DNA from: CAZYHS01 sp964647545
Lineage (GTDB): Bacteria; UBA10199; GCA-002796325; 1-14-0-20-49-13
Direction of reading: 5' to 3'
DNA: 64,000 nucleotides
Assembly (NCBI GenBank): GCA_964647545.1
Contig: CAZYHS010000009.1
Location: 1-64,000, forward strand
In this document: piece by piece, positions 8,346 to 15,348 of the stretch
Layout: every line of letters begins with the position of its first letter
Position numbering within the stretch: the first letter of the stretch is position 1
Program-made: the position numbers and the translations under genes
The notes under the pieces: model-generated
What the model was told of the DNA's origin: nothing
The model's database searches: none
The model's input: the letters and a program-made list of their open reading frames with translations, nothing else

Positions 8346-9182
8346 ATGAAGAGACATTTTAATAACAAAAATAACAAACACAGGCAGGGGAGCAGAAATG
8401 TTGAGCAGCGTCAGCAGTCTTCGGGGCGTGATATCGTTTGCGGATTAAATTCCGTCACCGAAGTTTTACGCGCCGGCAGCAGACAAGTTTATTGCGTTTA
8501 TGTTGCCGAAGGAAGGCATGGCGCGACTTTCGACAGGCTTCTTGATTTGGCGCGTGTGAAAAACGTGAGAGTTGTGGAAGCTCCCCGTTCAAAGATAGAC
8601 GAGCTCACACGAGTTGAGACCAATCAAGGGGTGGCGGCCGAAGTTGAGCCGTTTAAATATTTCGAGCTTGAGGAGCTGTTGGCTACGATTAAATCGAGGG
8701 GGGAGACCCCTTTTCTTGTGTTGCTCGACCAAATAAACGATCCGCATAACGTCGGTGCTATCATTAGAACGGCACATTTAATGGGGGCTCACGGGCTCGT
8801 TTTGCCGAAAGATAACGCCGCCCAAATCGGCCCGACCGTCTCAAAAACGGCCAGCGGAGGGATCGAATATCTTCCGATAGTTAAAGTAACAAACTTAAAT
8901 TCGGCCATTAACACCTTGAAAGATAATAATATTTGGGTTGTAGGAGCAGACGGGGAGACGACAAAAACCATTTACGACTATGATTTTACCGGACCGTCGG
9001 CAATTGTTATGGGCGGAGAGGGTAAAGGCTTGAGAAGACTAGTGAAAGAGCATTGTGACGAGCTTTTGGCGATTCCTATGTCGGGACATTTAGACTCTTT
9101 TAACGTCTCTGTCGCTAGCGCAATTTTTATGGCTGAGTTGGCCCGACAGAGAATGAGCAAAAAACATGCCAAAAAGCTTTAA
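8346..9182 (+). CDS. rlmB: TrmH-family 23S rRNA 2'-O-methyltransferase (RlmB type)
   Basis: This 278-residue SPOUT methyltransferase has a basic N-terminal tail (about 1-28) and an L30e-like substrate-binding domain (about 29-100). The catalytic knotted domain shows all three SPOUT motifs: NDPHNVGAIIRTA, IVMGGEGKGLRR and IPMSGHLDSFNVSVASAI. E. coli RlmB methylates G2251 of 23S rRNA in the P-loop, using S-adenosylmethionine. The order of domains and motif 3 fit RlmB better than tRNA-specific TrmH. It lies between a terminator and the strong promoter of the tRNA-tuf operon, so it appears to be a single-gene transcript. Exact site specificity cannot be proved from sequence. Confidence 0.85.
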   Translation: MKRHFNNKNNKHRQGSRNVEQRQQSSGRDIVCGLNSVTEVLRAGSRQVYCVYVAEGRHGATFDRLLDLARVKNVRVVEAPRSKIDELTRVETNQGVAAEVEPFKYFELEELLATIKSRGETPFLVLLDQINDPHNVGAIIRTAHLMGAHGLVLPKDNAAQIGPTVSKTASGGIEYLPIVKVTNLNSAINTLKDNNIWVVGADGETTKTIYDYDFTGPSAIVMGGEGKGLRRLVKEHCDELLAIPMSGHLDSFNVSVASAIFMAELARQRMSKKHAKKL

Positions 9183-9188
9183 AAGCCC

Positions 9189-9217
9189 TTGACAAAGCTT
9201 ATGTATTCTCATAACAA
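9189..9217 (+). promoter_or_regulatory. Promoter of the tRNA-tuf-rpo operon
   Basis: A perfect -35 TTGACA at 9189-9194 is followed after 17 nt by TAACAA (9212-9217). The GC-rich stretch after the -10 resembles a stable-RNA discriminator. It lies about 45 nt before the first tRNA and is the only strong promoter seen before tuf. Confidence 0.6.
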
Positions 9218-9262
9218 TCCGCGCACTTTTGACTACGTGCGAGTGTGTCTTTTGCACGTTTT

Positions 9263-9335
9263 GCCGACGTAGCTCAGTTGGTAGAGCTCCTGATTTGTAA
9301 TCAGGTGGTCGGGGGTTCGAGTCCCTTCGTCGGCT
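9263..9335 (+). tRNA. tRNA-Thr (anticodon TGT)
   Basis: The acceptor stem GCCGACG/CGTCGGC closes a standard cloverleaf. The anticodon stem CCTGA/TCAGG encloses the loop TTTGTAA, giving anticodon TGT (9296-9298) for ACA. The 3' CCA is not encoded. It is the first of four tRNAs in the conserved Thr-Tyr-Gly-Thr-tuf arrangement. Confidence 0.97.
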
Positions 9336-9442
9336 CAACCGCCGAAGGTTGATCGCGAACCTTGGGCGCTGTTTTTTGTTCATTTACAAGTTAAATCTCT
9401 TGAGAAGATAAAGAAGATAAAAGGGTAATTTGTTGTAACGGG

Positions 9443-9525
9443 GGAGAGGTACCCAAGCGGCCAAAGGGAGCAGACTGTAAATCTGCCGGCATTTGCCTTC
9501 GAAGGTTCGATTCCTTCCCTCTCCA
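9443..9525 (+). tRNA. tRNA-Tyr (anticodon GTA)
   Basis: This is a class II tRNA with a long variable arm. The acceptor stem is GGAGAGG/CCTCTCC, and the anticodon stem GCAGA/TCTGC surrounds CTGTAAA with anticodon GTA at 9477-9479. The 3' CCA is not encoded. Confidence 0.97.
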
Positions 9526-9533
9526 CATTTTGT

Positions 9534-9607
9534 GCGGGAGTAGCTTAGTGGTAAAGCTCCAGCCTTCCAAGCTGGCTACGAGGGTTCGATTCCCTTCTCC
9601 CGCTCCA
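9534..9607 (+). tRNA. tRNA-Gly (anticodon TCC)
   Basis: The acceptor stem is GCGGGAG/CTCCCGC, and the anticodon stem CCAGC/GCTGG holds the loop CTTCCAA with anticodon TCC (9566-9568). Discriminator T is followed by an encoded CCA at 9605-9607, the only one among the five tRNAs here. Confidence 0.97.
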
Positions 9608-9716
9608 ACAAGATGAGATAGTGCGTTGTGTCTGCCGGCTGCTGATGTACAAGCGGGAAAATTTTTATCGGCGTTGCATGTTAGACACTTGAGCGCTACA
9701 CACTGAGTTTATAAAA

Positions 9717-9789
9717 GCCGACATAGCTCAGCAGGTAGAGCACATCCATGGTAAGGATGGGGTCTGCGGTTCGATTCCGCATGTCGGCT
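9717..9789 (+). tRNA. tRNA-Thr (anticodon GGT)
   Basis: The acceptor stem is GCCGACA/TGTCGGC, and the anticodon stem CATCC/GGATG holds ATGGTAA with anticodon GGT (9750-9752) for ACC/ACU. CCA is not encoded. Confidence 0.97.
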
Positions 9790-9828
9790 CAAACGGAAAA
9801 TTTCGAGCCGTAAGCAGGAAAATATTTT

Positions 9829-10434
9829 ATGAAAAAGAAAATCATTTCGTGTTTTGCAATTGCTCTTTTTTCGTTGAATGCTTTTGCCGCCGAAGAGTCG
9901 CCGGTCGCCAACATTAAAGTTTCGCCCGATCTTGGCAAGGCGCAGTGCATGTCGCAGCCCGGCAAAGGCCTGAAAATCGTTTGGGGCGGCGTTGTCGATC
10001 GTAGGGATTCGAAAGCCGTCGGCACCTTAAAGGTTCGCGGCAACGATCAGGTTGAAGTGATGCTGGCTCAAGACCCCGACGCCACGATAGGCGAAGCGGT
10101 CAAAACGGTTCTAAAAAATTGCGGTTACTCGGTCGAAACGAAAAAAGGCGCGGCAGGGATCAAAGCGGTTGTTACCCTGAACGAGTTTTTCGCGGGCTCT
10201 AAAAAAGGTTTCTTCATGGGAGAGACCGAGGCTAAAGGCTCCATGTCGGTCAGGTTCAGCGGCAACAACATGACCTACGATTATAATATGGGAGCGACGA
10301 AGTCGGACAAGAGATTGAAAAAGAAAAATGTCAGGCAGCTCGAAGAGGTTCTGAGCGGTCTGCTCGATGAAATTGTGGTGCAGTTGGGTGAATCGTCCGC
10401 TCTGACGGCAGAGCTTAAAAAATTAGGAGAATAA
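9829..10434 (+). CDS. Exported protein, YajG-like architecture
   Basis: This 201-residue protein has a clear signal peptide (KKK, hydrophobic core, cleavage after AFA at about residue 20), and the mature part should be periplasmic. The pattern after residue 50 (VVDRRDSKAVGT, then a repeated alternation of strands and helices) resembles the small YajG/lipoprotein-associated fold, but there is no lipobox cysteine. The similarity is at the level of architecture, so function is unknown. Its place is odd: it separates tRNA-Thr from tuf, where most bacteria have no protein gene. It would therefore be transcribed from the stable-RNA promoter. AGGAAA lies about 8 nt before the ATG. Confidence 0.65.
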   Translation: MKKKIISCFAIALFSLNAFAAEESPVANIKVSPDLGKAQCMSQPGKGLKIVWGGVVDRRDSKAVGTLKVRGNDQVEVMLAQDPDATIGEAVKTVLKNCGYSVETKKGAAGIKAVVTLNEFFAGSKKGFFMGETEAKGSMSVRFSGNNMTYDYNMGATKSDKRLKKKNVRQLEEVLSGLLDEIVVQLGESSALTAELKKLGE

Positions 10435-10522
10435 ACAAAGTTTTTTATCGCGCAAGGTCTTCCGTTTGTTGGCATGTGGCCGATCAACGGCAGCTCCGGT
10501 TGCGGTAAAGCGGAGGGAGAAT

Positions 10523-11728
10523 ATGGGTAAGGAAAAATTTGTAAGAACGAAGCCCCACGTAAACGTAGGAACGATCGGTCACATCGATCACGGTAAGACG
10601 ACGCTGACAGCGGCTATTACCAAGGTCTGCGCCGATAGAGGTCTTGCAGCGTACATTCCGTACGACGAAGTTGCAAAGGCCAGCGAATCGCAGGGCCGCC
10701 GTGACGATTCAAAGATCTTGACGATCGCGACATCGCACGTTGAATACGCCAGCGCCAACAGGCACTATGCCCACGTTGACTGCCCGGGCCACGCCGATTA
10801 CGTTAAGAACATGATCACAGGCGCAGCCCAGATGGACGGCGCCATTCTCGTGGTCAGCGCAGCCGACGGCCCGATGCCTCAGACCCGTGAGCACATTCTG
10901 CTCGCGCGTCAGGTCGGCGTGCCGTACATCGTAGTGTTCCTCAACAAGGTCGATATCGTTGACGATCCGGAACTTCTGGAACTCGTCGAACTCGAAGTTC
11001 GCGACCTTCTTTCGAAGTACGATTTCCCCGGCGACAAGACACCGATCATTCGCGGCAGCGCGATGAAGGCTTTGTCGGGCGAAAAGTCGGACATCGCAGA
11101 CGAGTCGATCATGAGATTGCTCGCAGCTCTCGACAGCTACATTCCTGAACCGGTCCGCGCTAAGGACAAAGCTTTCCTCATGCCGGTCGAAGATGTGTTC
11201 AGCATCAGCGGTCGCGGTACGGTCGTCACAGGCAGAATCGAACGCGGTCTCATCAAGGTCGGCGAAGAAGTTGAAATCGTCGGTCTGCGTCCGACATCGA
11301 AGACGGTTGTCACCGGCGTCGAAATGTTCCGCAAGTTGCTTGATCAGGGTGAAGCCGGCGACAACGTCGGATTGCTCCTGCGCGGCACGAAAAAAGAAGA
11401 CGTCGAACGCGGTCAGGTTTGCGCCAAGCCCGGTTCGATCACGCCTCACAAGAAATTTAAAGCCGAAGTTTACGTTCTCACCAAAGAAGAAGGTGGACGT
11501 CACACTCCGTTCTTCAAAGGTTACAGACCGCAGTTCTACTTCCGCACAACAGACGTTACCGGCGTGGTGACGTTGCAGGAAGGTGTTGAAATGGTCATGC
11601 CCGGTGATAACACAAAGATGGACATCGAGCTCATCACCCCGATCGCCATGGAAAAAGAAGTTCGCTTCGCTATCCGCGAAGGCGGACGTACTGTCGGCGC
11701 CGGCGTTGTGACCGATATCGTCGAGTAA
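10523..11728 (+). CDS. tuf: Elongation factor Tu with divergent switch I
   Basis: EF-Tu (401 residues; E. coli has 394) delivers aminoacyl-tRNA to the ribosome. The P-loop is GHIDHGKT at 19-26, DCPGH at 86-90 with the catalytic His90, and NKVD at 141-144. Domains II and III are normal. The effector loop (about residues 48-69) is unusual. The near-universal PEEKARGITI is replaced by a longer charged segment ending GRRDDSKILTI. The Mg-coordinating Thr is kept as T67, but the preceding Arg-Gly is Lys64-Ile65-Leu66. The ATG at 10523 follows GGAGGGAG; an in-frame TTG at 10466 would add 19 residues that are not EF-Tu-like. It is the only tuf copy in the window. Confidence 0.95.
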   Translation: MGKEKFVRTKPHVNVGTIGHIDHGKTTLTAAITKVCADRGLAAYIPYDEVAKASESQGRRDDSKILTIATSHVEYASANRHYAHVDCPGHADYVKNMITGAAQMDGAILVVSAADGPMPQTREHILLARQVGVPYIVVFLNKVDIVDDPELLELVELEVRDLLSKYDFPGDKTPIIRGSAMKALSGEKSDIADESIMRLLAALDSYIPEPVRAKDKAFLMPVEDVFSISGRGTVVTGRIERGLIKVGEEVEIVGLRPTSKTVVTGVEMFRKLLDQGEAGDNVGLLLRGTKKEDVERGQVCAKPGSITPHKKFKAEVYVLTKEEGGRHTPFFKGYRPQFYFRTTDVTGVVTLQEGVEMVMPGDNTKMDIELITPIAMEKEVRFAIREGGRTVGAGVVTDIVE

Positions 11729-11737
11729 GGATAAATT

Positions 11738-11887
11738 ATGCGTTCGATTATTCAGTTAGCTTGCAGCGAGTGTAAGAACAGGAATTATTCAACAACAAAG
11801 AATAAGACCCGTACTCCCGACAAGCTGGTGTTCAAAAAATTCTGCCCGCATTGCAGAAAACATACGGAACACAAAGAGACCAAGTAA
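11738..11887 (+). CDS. rpmG: Ribosomal protein bL33, zinc-binding form
   Basis: This 49-residue protein contains two CxxC pairs (C9, C12, C36, C39), so it is the zinc-containing C+ type of bL33. It sits between tuf and tRNA-Trp, the usual place in the tuf-secE-nusG operon. It is too short for many gene finders. The ATG follows AAGGATAAATT, 9 nt after the tuf stop codon. Confidence 0.93.
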   Translation: MRSIIQLACSECKNRNYSTTKNKTRTPDKLVFKKFCPHCRKHTEHKETK

Positions 11888-11919
11888 GTCTCAATGCAAA
11901 TTGATGTGATTTTTTTCGC

Positions 11920-11947
11920 GCCTGCCCTCTAGAAATAGGGGGCAGGC
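11920..11947 (+). other. Stable hairpin between rpmG and tRNA-Trp
   Basis: GCCTGCCCTC pairs with the downstream GGGGGCAGGC around a short A-rich loop. No T-run follows, so full termination is unlikely. An RNA processing site that frees tRNA-Trp, or a partial pause, fits better. Confidence 0.5.
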
Positions 11948-11958
11948 TGCGGAATTTT

Positions 11959-12031
11959 AGGGGAGTAGCTCAATTGGCAGAGCATCGGTCTCCAAAACCG
12001 AGGGCTGCAGGTTCAATTCCTGTCTCCCCTG
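11959..12031 (+). tRNA. tRNA-Trp (anticodon CCA)
   Basis: The acceptor stem is AGGGGAG/CTCCCCT, and the anticodon stem TCGGT/ACCGA holds CTCCAAA with anticodon CCA at 11992-11994. The terminal CCA is not encoded. It lies between rpmG and secE as in many bacteria. Confidence 0.97.
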
Positions 12032-12067
12032 CAGGTAAGGACGTTAATTTTATAGAAGGTTAAATTT

Positions 12068-12442
12068 ATGATAAACACACAGCGCTATGTGAACATTGGT
12101 CTGGTAGGTGTCGCAATTGTTACTTATCTGTTTGTCATGCAGCTTGCCGACGCAATTTGGGGAGTTGTCAGACTTCCGGTGCCCTCGAGCCTTCCGTTCA
12201 CGCCGGCGATTATGATCGGCGCGGTGTGCGGACTGGTTGTTTTTGTGATATTGAAACGCAGCTCGCGGGTTAACGTTTTTCTGAACGAAGTCGTCTCTGA
12301 ACTGGCAAAGGTCACATGGCCTCCCAAAAAAGAGACTCTTCTTTCTACGGTCGTTGTCTCAATAATGGTCGCCGTGTGCGCGGTGATACTTTTTACATTT
12401 GATACGTTCTGGGGAACGCTTGTAAAGGCGCTCTACCGCTAG
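12068..12442 (+). CDS. secE: Preprotein translocase subunit SecE
   Basis: SecE (124 residues) clamps SecY in the inner-membrane translocon. The conserved amphipathic and hinge motif NEVVSELAKVTWPPKKET (about 72-89) precedes the last transmembrane segment (about 94-115). Two further hydrophobic segments (about 9-26 and 45-63) make this the long three-helix form found in many proteobacteria, rather than the 60-residue single-helix form. It is followed directly by nusG (7-nt gap), the common order. Confidence 0.93.
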   Translation: MINTQRYVNIGLVGVAIVTYLFVMQLADAIWGVVRLPVPSSLPFTPAIMIGAVCGLVVFVILKRSSRVNVFLNEVVSELAKVTWPPKKETLLSTVVVSIMVAVCAVILFTFDTFWGTLVKALYR

Positions 12443-12449
12443 AGGATTT

Positions 12450-12980
12450 ATGTCTAAAAACTGGTACGTGATTCACACATATTCCGGCTATGAACAAAAA
12501 GCCAAGCAGGCTTTGCTTGAGAGAATCAAGCAGGAGCGCTGCGAGGAGTTTTTTGAAGAGGTTCTTATTCCGTCGGAAGACGTGGTGGAAATGAAGAAGG
12601 GCGTTAAGAAAACCAGCAAACGCCAGTTCTTTCCGGGCTACATGCTTGTAAAAATGGAGCTCAACGAAAAAACTTGGCATCTGGTCAAAGGCACCCCGAA
12701 GGTGACAGGCTTTGTCGGCGGTTCGATGAATCCGCCGATCGTCCCCGAAGCAGAAGTTTTGCGCATCACGGCGCAGATCGAGCAGGGAACTCTTAAGCCG
12801 AAACCGAAAGTTCAGTTTGACAAAGGCGAAGAGGTTCGCGTCGTTAACGGCCCGTTCGCAACATTTTCCGGACTTATCGACGAGGTCAACGAGGAGAAGG
12901 GCAAACTTAGAGTTTTGGTCAGTATCTTCGGCAGATCGACCCCGATCGAATTGGATTTTACGCAGGTTGAAAAGGTATAA
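12450..12980 (+). CDS. nusG: Transcription termination/antitermination factor NusG
   Basis: NusG (176 residues) binds the RNA polymerase clamp and links it to Rho or the ribosome. The NGN domain runs from about residue 3 to 108, including NWYVIHTYSGYEQKA and FFPGYMLVKM. The C-terminal KOW domain covers about 122-174 (FDKGEEVRVVNGPFATFSG). Length and motifs are standard. GAGGATTT lies just before the ATG. The 96-nt gap to rplK probably holds the ribosomal leader. Confidence 0.95.
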   Translation: MSKNWYVIHTYSGYEQKAKQALLERIKQERCEEFFEEVLIPSEDVVEMKKGVKKTSKRQFFPGYMLVKMELNEKTWHLVKGTPKVTGFVGGSMNPPIVPEAEVLRITAQIEQGTLKPKPKVQFDKGEEVRVVNGPFATFSGLIDEVNEEKGKLRVLVSIFGRSTPIELDFTQVEKV

Positions 12981-13076
12981 CGCTTTCGAAGTTTTTGAGT
13001 TTGTTTGGTGAATTCACTTTACCGCTTGCCGGCGGGAGAACGATCCAGACGCCAAATGCAAGAATAGCGTTTCATT

Positions 13077-13502
13077 ATGGCAAAGAAGGTAACAGCACAG
13101 ATCAAGCTGCAGTGCCCCGCAGGTCAGGCAAATCCTGCGCCCCCGGTCGGACCGGCACTAGGTCAGCACGGCGTGAACATCATGGACTTTTGCAAACAGT
13201 TCAACGCCAAAACGCAAGCACAGGCCGGACTCATCATCCCCGTGATCATCACGGTGTATCAGGACAGGACGTTCTCGTTCATCCTGAAAACCCCGCCAGC
13301 CGCCGTTCTTATCAAGAAAGAGGCAGGCATTGCCAAGGGTTCAGGTGTCCCGAACAAAGAAAAGGTCGGCAAGATCAGCAAGGCCAAGATCGAAGAGATC
13401 GCCAAACTGAAAATGCCGGATCTCAACTGCAGTGATTTGGCTTCGGCTATCAGACAGGTCGAAGGCACGGCACGCAGCATGGGAGTCGACGTCGTCAAAT
13501 AA
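13077..13502 (+). CDS. rplK: Ribosomal protein uL11
   Basis: uL11 (141 residues) forms the base of the L7/L12 stalk and binds the GTPase-associated centre of 23S rRNA. The sequence shows the N-terminal GQANPAPPVGPALGQHGVNIM motif region and the C-terminal RNA-binding domain (GTARSMGVDV). Its length is the usual one. It is first in the rplKAJL-rpoBC series. The start codon lies after a weak ribosome binding site. Confidence 0.96.
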   Translation: MAKKVTAQIKLQCPAGQANPAPPVGPALGQHGVNIMDFCKQFNAKTQAQAGLIIPVIITVYQDRTFSFILKTPPAAVLIKKEAGIAKGSGVPNKEKVGKISKAKIEEIAKLKMPDLNCSDLASAIRQVEGTARSMGVDVVK

Positions 13503-13535
13503 GACGGCCCGATCTAAAAGAACGAGAGGCTAAAA

Positions 13536-14228
13536 ATGTTATCAAAAAAATATAAAAAGAGTGCAGGTCTGACGAACGCCGAGAAGAAGTTCACGGTCGA
13601 AGAGGCGTTTCAGATCCTAGACAAGATGGAAAAAGCCAAGTTCGACGAGACGGTAGATGTCGCGATTAAACTTGGGGTCGATCCGAAACAGGGCGACCAG
13701 ATGGTGCGCGGCGCAATTCCGCTTCCGCACGGTATCGGCAAAGAAGTTCGCGTGATCGTTTTTGCGAAGGGCGAAAAAGAAAAAGAGGCGCGTGAAGCCG
13801 GTGCAATAGAAGTCGGCGCCGACGATCTGGTAGAAAAGATCAAGGGCGGCTGGTTGGATTTCGACAAGGCCGTAGCGACCCCCGACATGATGGGCGTTGT
13901 TTCAAAGATCGCTAAGGTCCTAGGCCCGCGCGGTTTGATGCCGAACCCTAAACTTGGAACGGTCACGTTCGAAGTTTCCAAAGCGGTCAGAGAGGCCAAG
14001 GCCGGTCGCGTAGAGTTCAAAGTTGACAAACAGGCGATAGTTCACGCGTTGATCGGAAAAAGATCTTTCGGCGCTTCCAAACTTATCGACAACTTCAACG
14101 CTCTTTACGACGCGGTGCTGAAGGCAAAACCGTCAGCGTCAAAAGGAACATACATCCGCAGCGTGGCGATTTCTTCGACAATGAGCCCATCGGTTAGGCT
14201 CAATGTCGGTGCGCTGAAGACCTTATAA
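13536..14228 (+). CDS. rplA: Ribosomal protein uL1
   Basis: uL1 (230 residues) forms the mobile L1 stalk that moves deacylated tRNA out of the E site. In E. coli it also represses its own rplK-rplA message. The conserved GPRGLMPNPKLGT motif region (about residue 130) and the C-terminal TYIRSVAISSTM are present. GAGAGG lies 10 nt before the ATG, and the gap from rplK is 33 nt, which indicates co-transcription. Confidence 0.96.
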   Translation: MLSKKYKKSAGLTNAEKKFTVEEAFQILDKMEKAKFDETVDVAIKLGVDPKQGDQMVRGAIPLPHGIGKEVRVIVFAKGEKEKEAREAGAIEVGADDLVEKIKGGWLDFDKAVATPDMMGVVSKIAKVLGPRGLMPNPKLGTVTFEVSKAVREAKAGRVEFKVDKQAIVHALIGKRSFGASKLIDNFNALYDAVLKAKPSASKGTYIRSVAISSTMSPSVRLNVGALKTL

Positions 14229-14246
14229 TAATTGGAGCATTATTTT

Positions 14247-14759
14247 ATGAACAGAACACAAAAAGTTGAAACGGTTAAGACATTCACGGAAAAAGTGAAA
14301 GGGGCGAAAGCCTTCGTCTTGGCTGAATATGCCGGTCTTACGGTCGCACAGATGACAGATCTGCGCCGCAAACTGAACAAGAGTCAGTCGAAGGTAAGCG
14401 TTATTAAGAACAGGCTCTTCAAACGCGCGCTCAAAGATTTGTCGATCGAAGGACTTGATGAATTTTTGAAGGGACCAATCGCCGTTGCTTCATCGGACGC
14501 CGATCCGGTCATGCACGTTAAAGCTTTGGTCGAGTTCGCCAAAGACAACGAAAAGTTCAAGATCAAGGCGGGGCTGCTTGATGGCAAGGTCCTTTCGGCT
14601 AAAATGATCGATGACCTGTCGAAACTTCCATCGCGCGAAGTCTTGTTGGCCAGATTGCTCGGTTCTATCAATGCTCCGGCGACGAACATTGTCGGCGTAC
14701 TTGCCGCGGTTCCGAGACAGTTGGTCACGGTGATGAACGCAATCAAAGAGAAAAAATAG
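14247..14759 (+). CDS. rplJ: Ribosomal protein uL10
   Basis: uL10 (170 residues) anchors the L7/L12 dimers. The N-terminal rRNA-binding region is MNRTQKVETVKTFTEKVKGA, and the C-terminal helix that carries L12 dimers ends in LVTVMNAIKEKK. I took the ATG at 14247 rather than the in-frame TTG at 14232 because a TTGGAGC ribosome binding site lies between them and family members start at this point. Confidence 0.95.
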   Translation: MNRTQKVETVKTFTEKVKGAKAFVLAEYAGLTVAQMTDLRRKLNKSQSKVSVIKNRLFKRALKDLSIEGLDEFLKGPIAVASSDADPVMHVKALVEFAKDNEKFKIKAGLLDGKVLSAKMIDDLSKLPSREVLLARLLGSINAPATNIVGVLAAVPRQLVTVMNAIKEKK

Positions 14760-14871
14760 TAATTCACTTAATTGCCGGCGGCACTTTTAATTATAGCCGC
14801 GGCGCCCACTTGGCCGGATGGCTGAATGTACAGTCTGTTCCGGGAGCATTTGGGGTGAATAAGGAGGCAAC

Positions 14872-15252
14872 ATGTCAGTATCAAGAGAACAGATTGTCGA
14901 AACTCTCAAGGGAATGACTCTTCTTGAAGTTTCAGAGCTCGTGAAAGAGCTTGAAACAACCTTCGGTGTGTCGGCTTCGGCTCCGGTCGCAGTCGCAGCG
15001 GTCGCCGGTGCAGCACCTGCGGCAGCAGCTGAAGAAAAGACCGAATTCACGGTCGTCTTAACGGACGCAGGCGCCAACAAGATCAACGTGATTAAGGAAC
15101 TCCGCGCAGTTCTTCCGGGCCTTGGACTCAAAGAAGCCAAAGACCTGACGGAAGGTGCCCCGAAGACGGTCAAAGAAGGTGTTTCGAAAGACGACGCTAA
15201 GAAGATGAAGGAAGCCTTGGAAAAGGCCGGTGCAAAAGTTGACATTAAGTAA
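14872..15252 (+). CDS. rplL: Ribosomal protein bL12 (L7/L12)
   Basis: bL12 (126 residues) is the multi-copy stalk protein that recruits translational GTPases. Residues 1-35 form the dimerisation domain, about 36-55 the Ala-rich flexible hinge, and the rest the globular GTPase-contacting domain (GANKINVIKELRAVLPGLGL). AAGGAGG lies 7 nt before the ATG. This is stronger than the ribosome binding sites of its neighbours, as expected for a protein needed at four or more copies per ribosome. The 112-nt gap after rplJ is GC-rich and likely structured. Confidence 0.96.
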   Translation: MSVSREQIVETLKGMTLLEVSELVKELETTFGVSASAPVAVAAVAGAAPAAAAEEKTEFTVVLTDAGANKINVIKELRAVLPGLGLKEAKDLTEGAPKTVKEGVSKDDAKKMKEALEKAGAKVDIK

Positions 15253-15280
15253 CAACTTAAAGTGACGGACTAAGCAATAG

Positions 15281-15327
15281 GTCAGAAGCGGCTAGTAAAT
15301 AGCCGCTTCTGACTATTCGCGTTTTTT
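15281..15327 (+). terminator. Attenuator between rplL and rpoB
   Basis: A perfect 14-bp stem, GTCAGAAGCGGCTA/TAGCCGCTTCTGAC, has a five-base loop, followed after eight bases by a run of six T. Partial termination and RNase III processing at this position are known in E. coli and lower rpoBC expression relative to rplL. Here it probably does the same, since no separate strong promoter is seen before rpoB. Confidence 0.7.
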
Positions 15328-15348
15328 GATCCTAAGCTTAATTTTTAC

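Noticed and set aside
10709..11503. Long antisense frame across tuf (264 codons)
   Set aside because: It is a codon-bias shadow of a strongly conserved gene, with no ribosome binding site or protein-like features.
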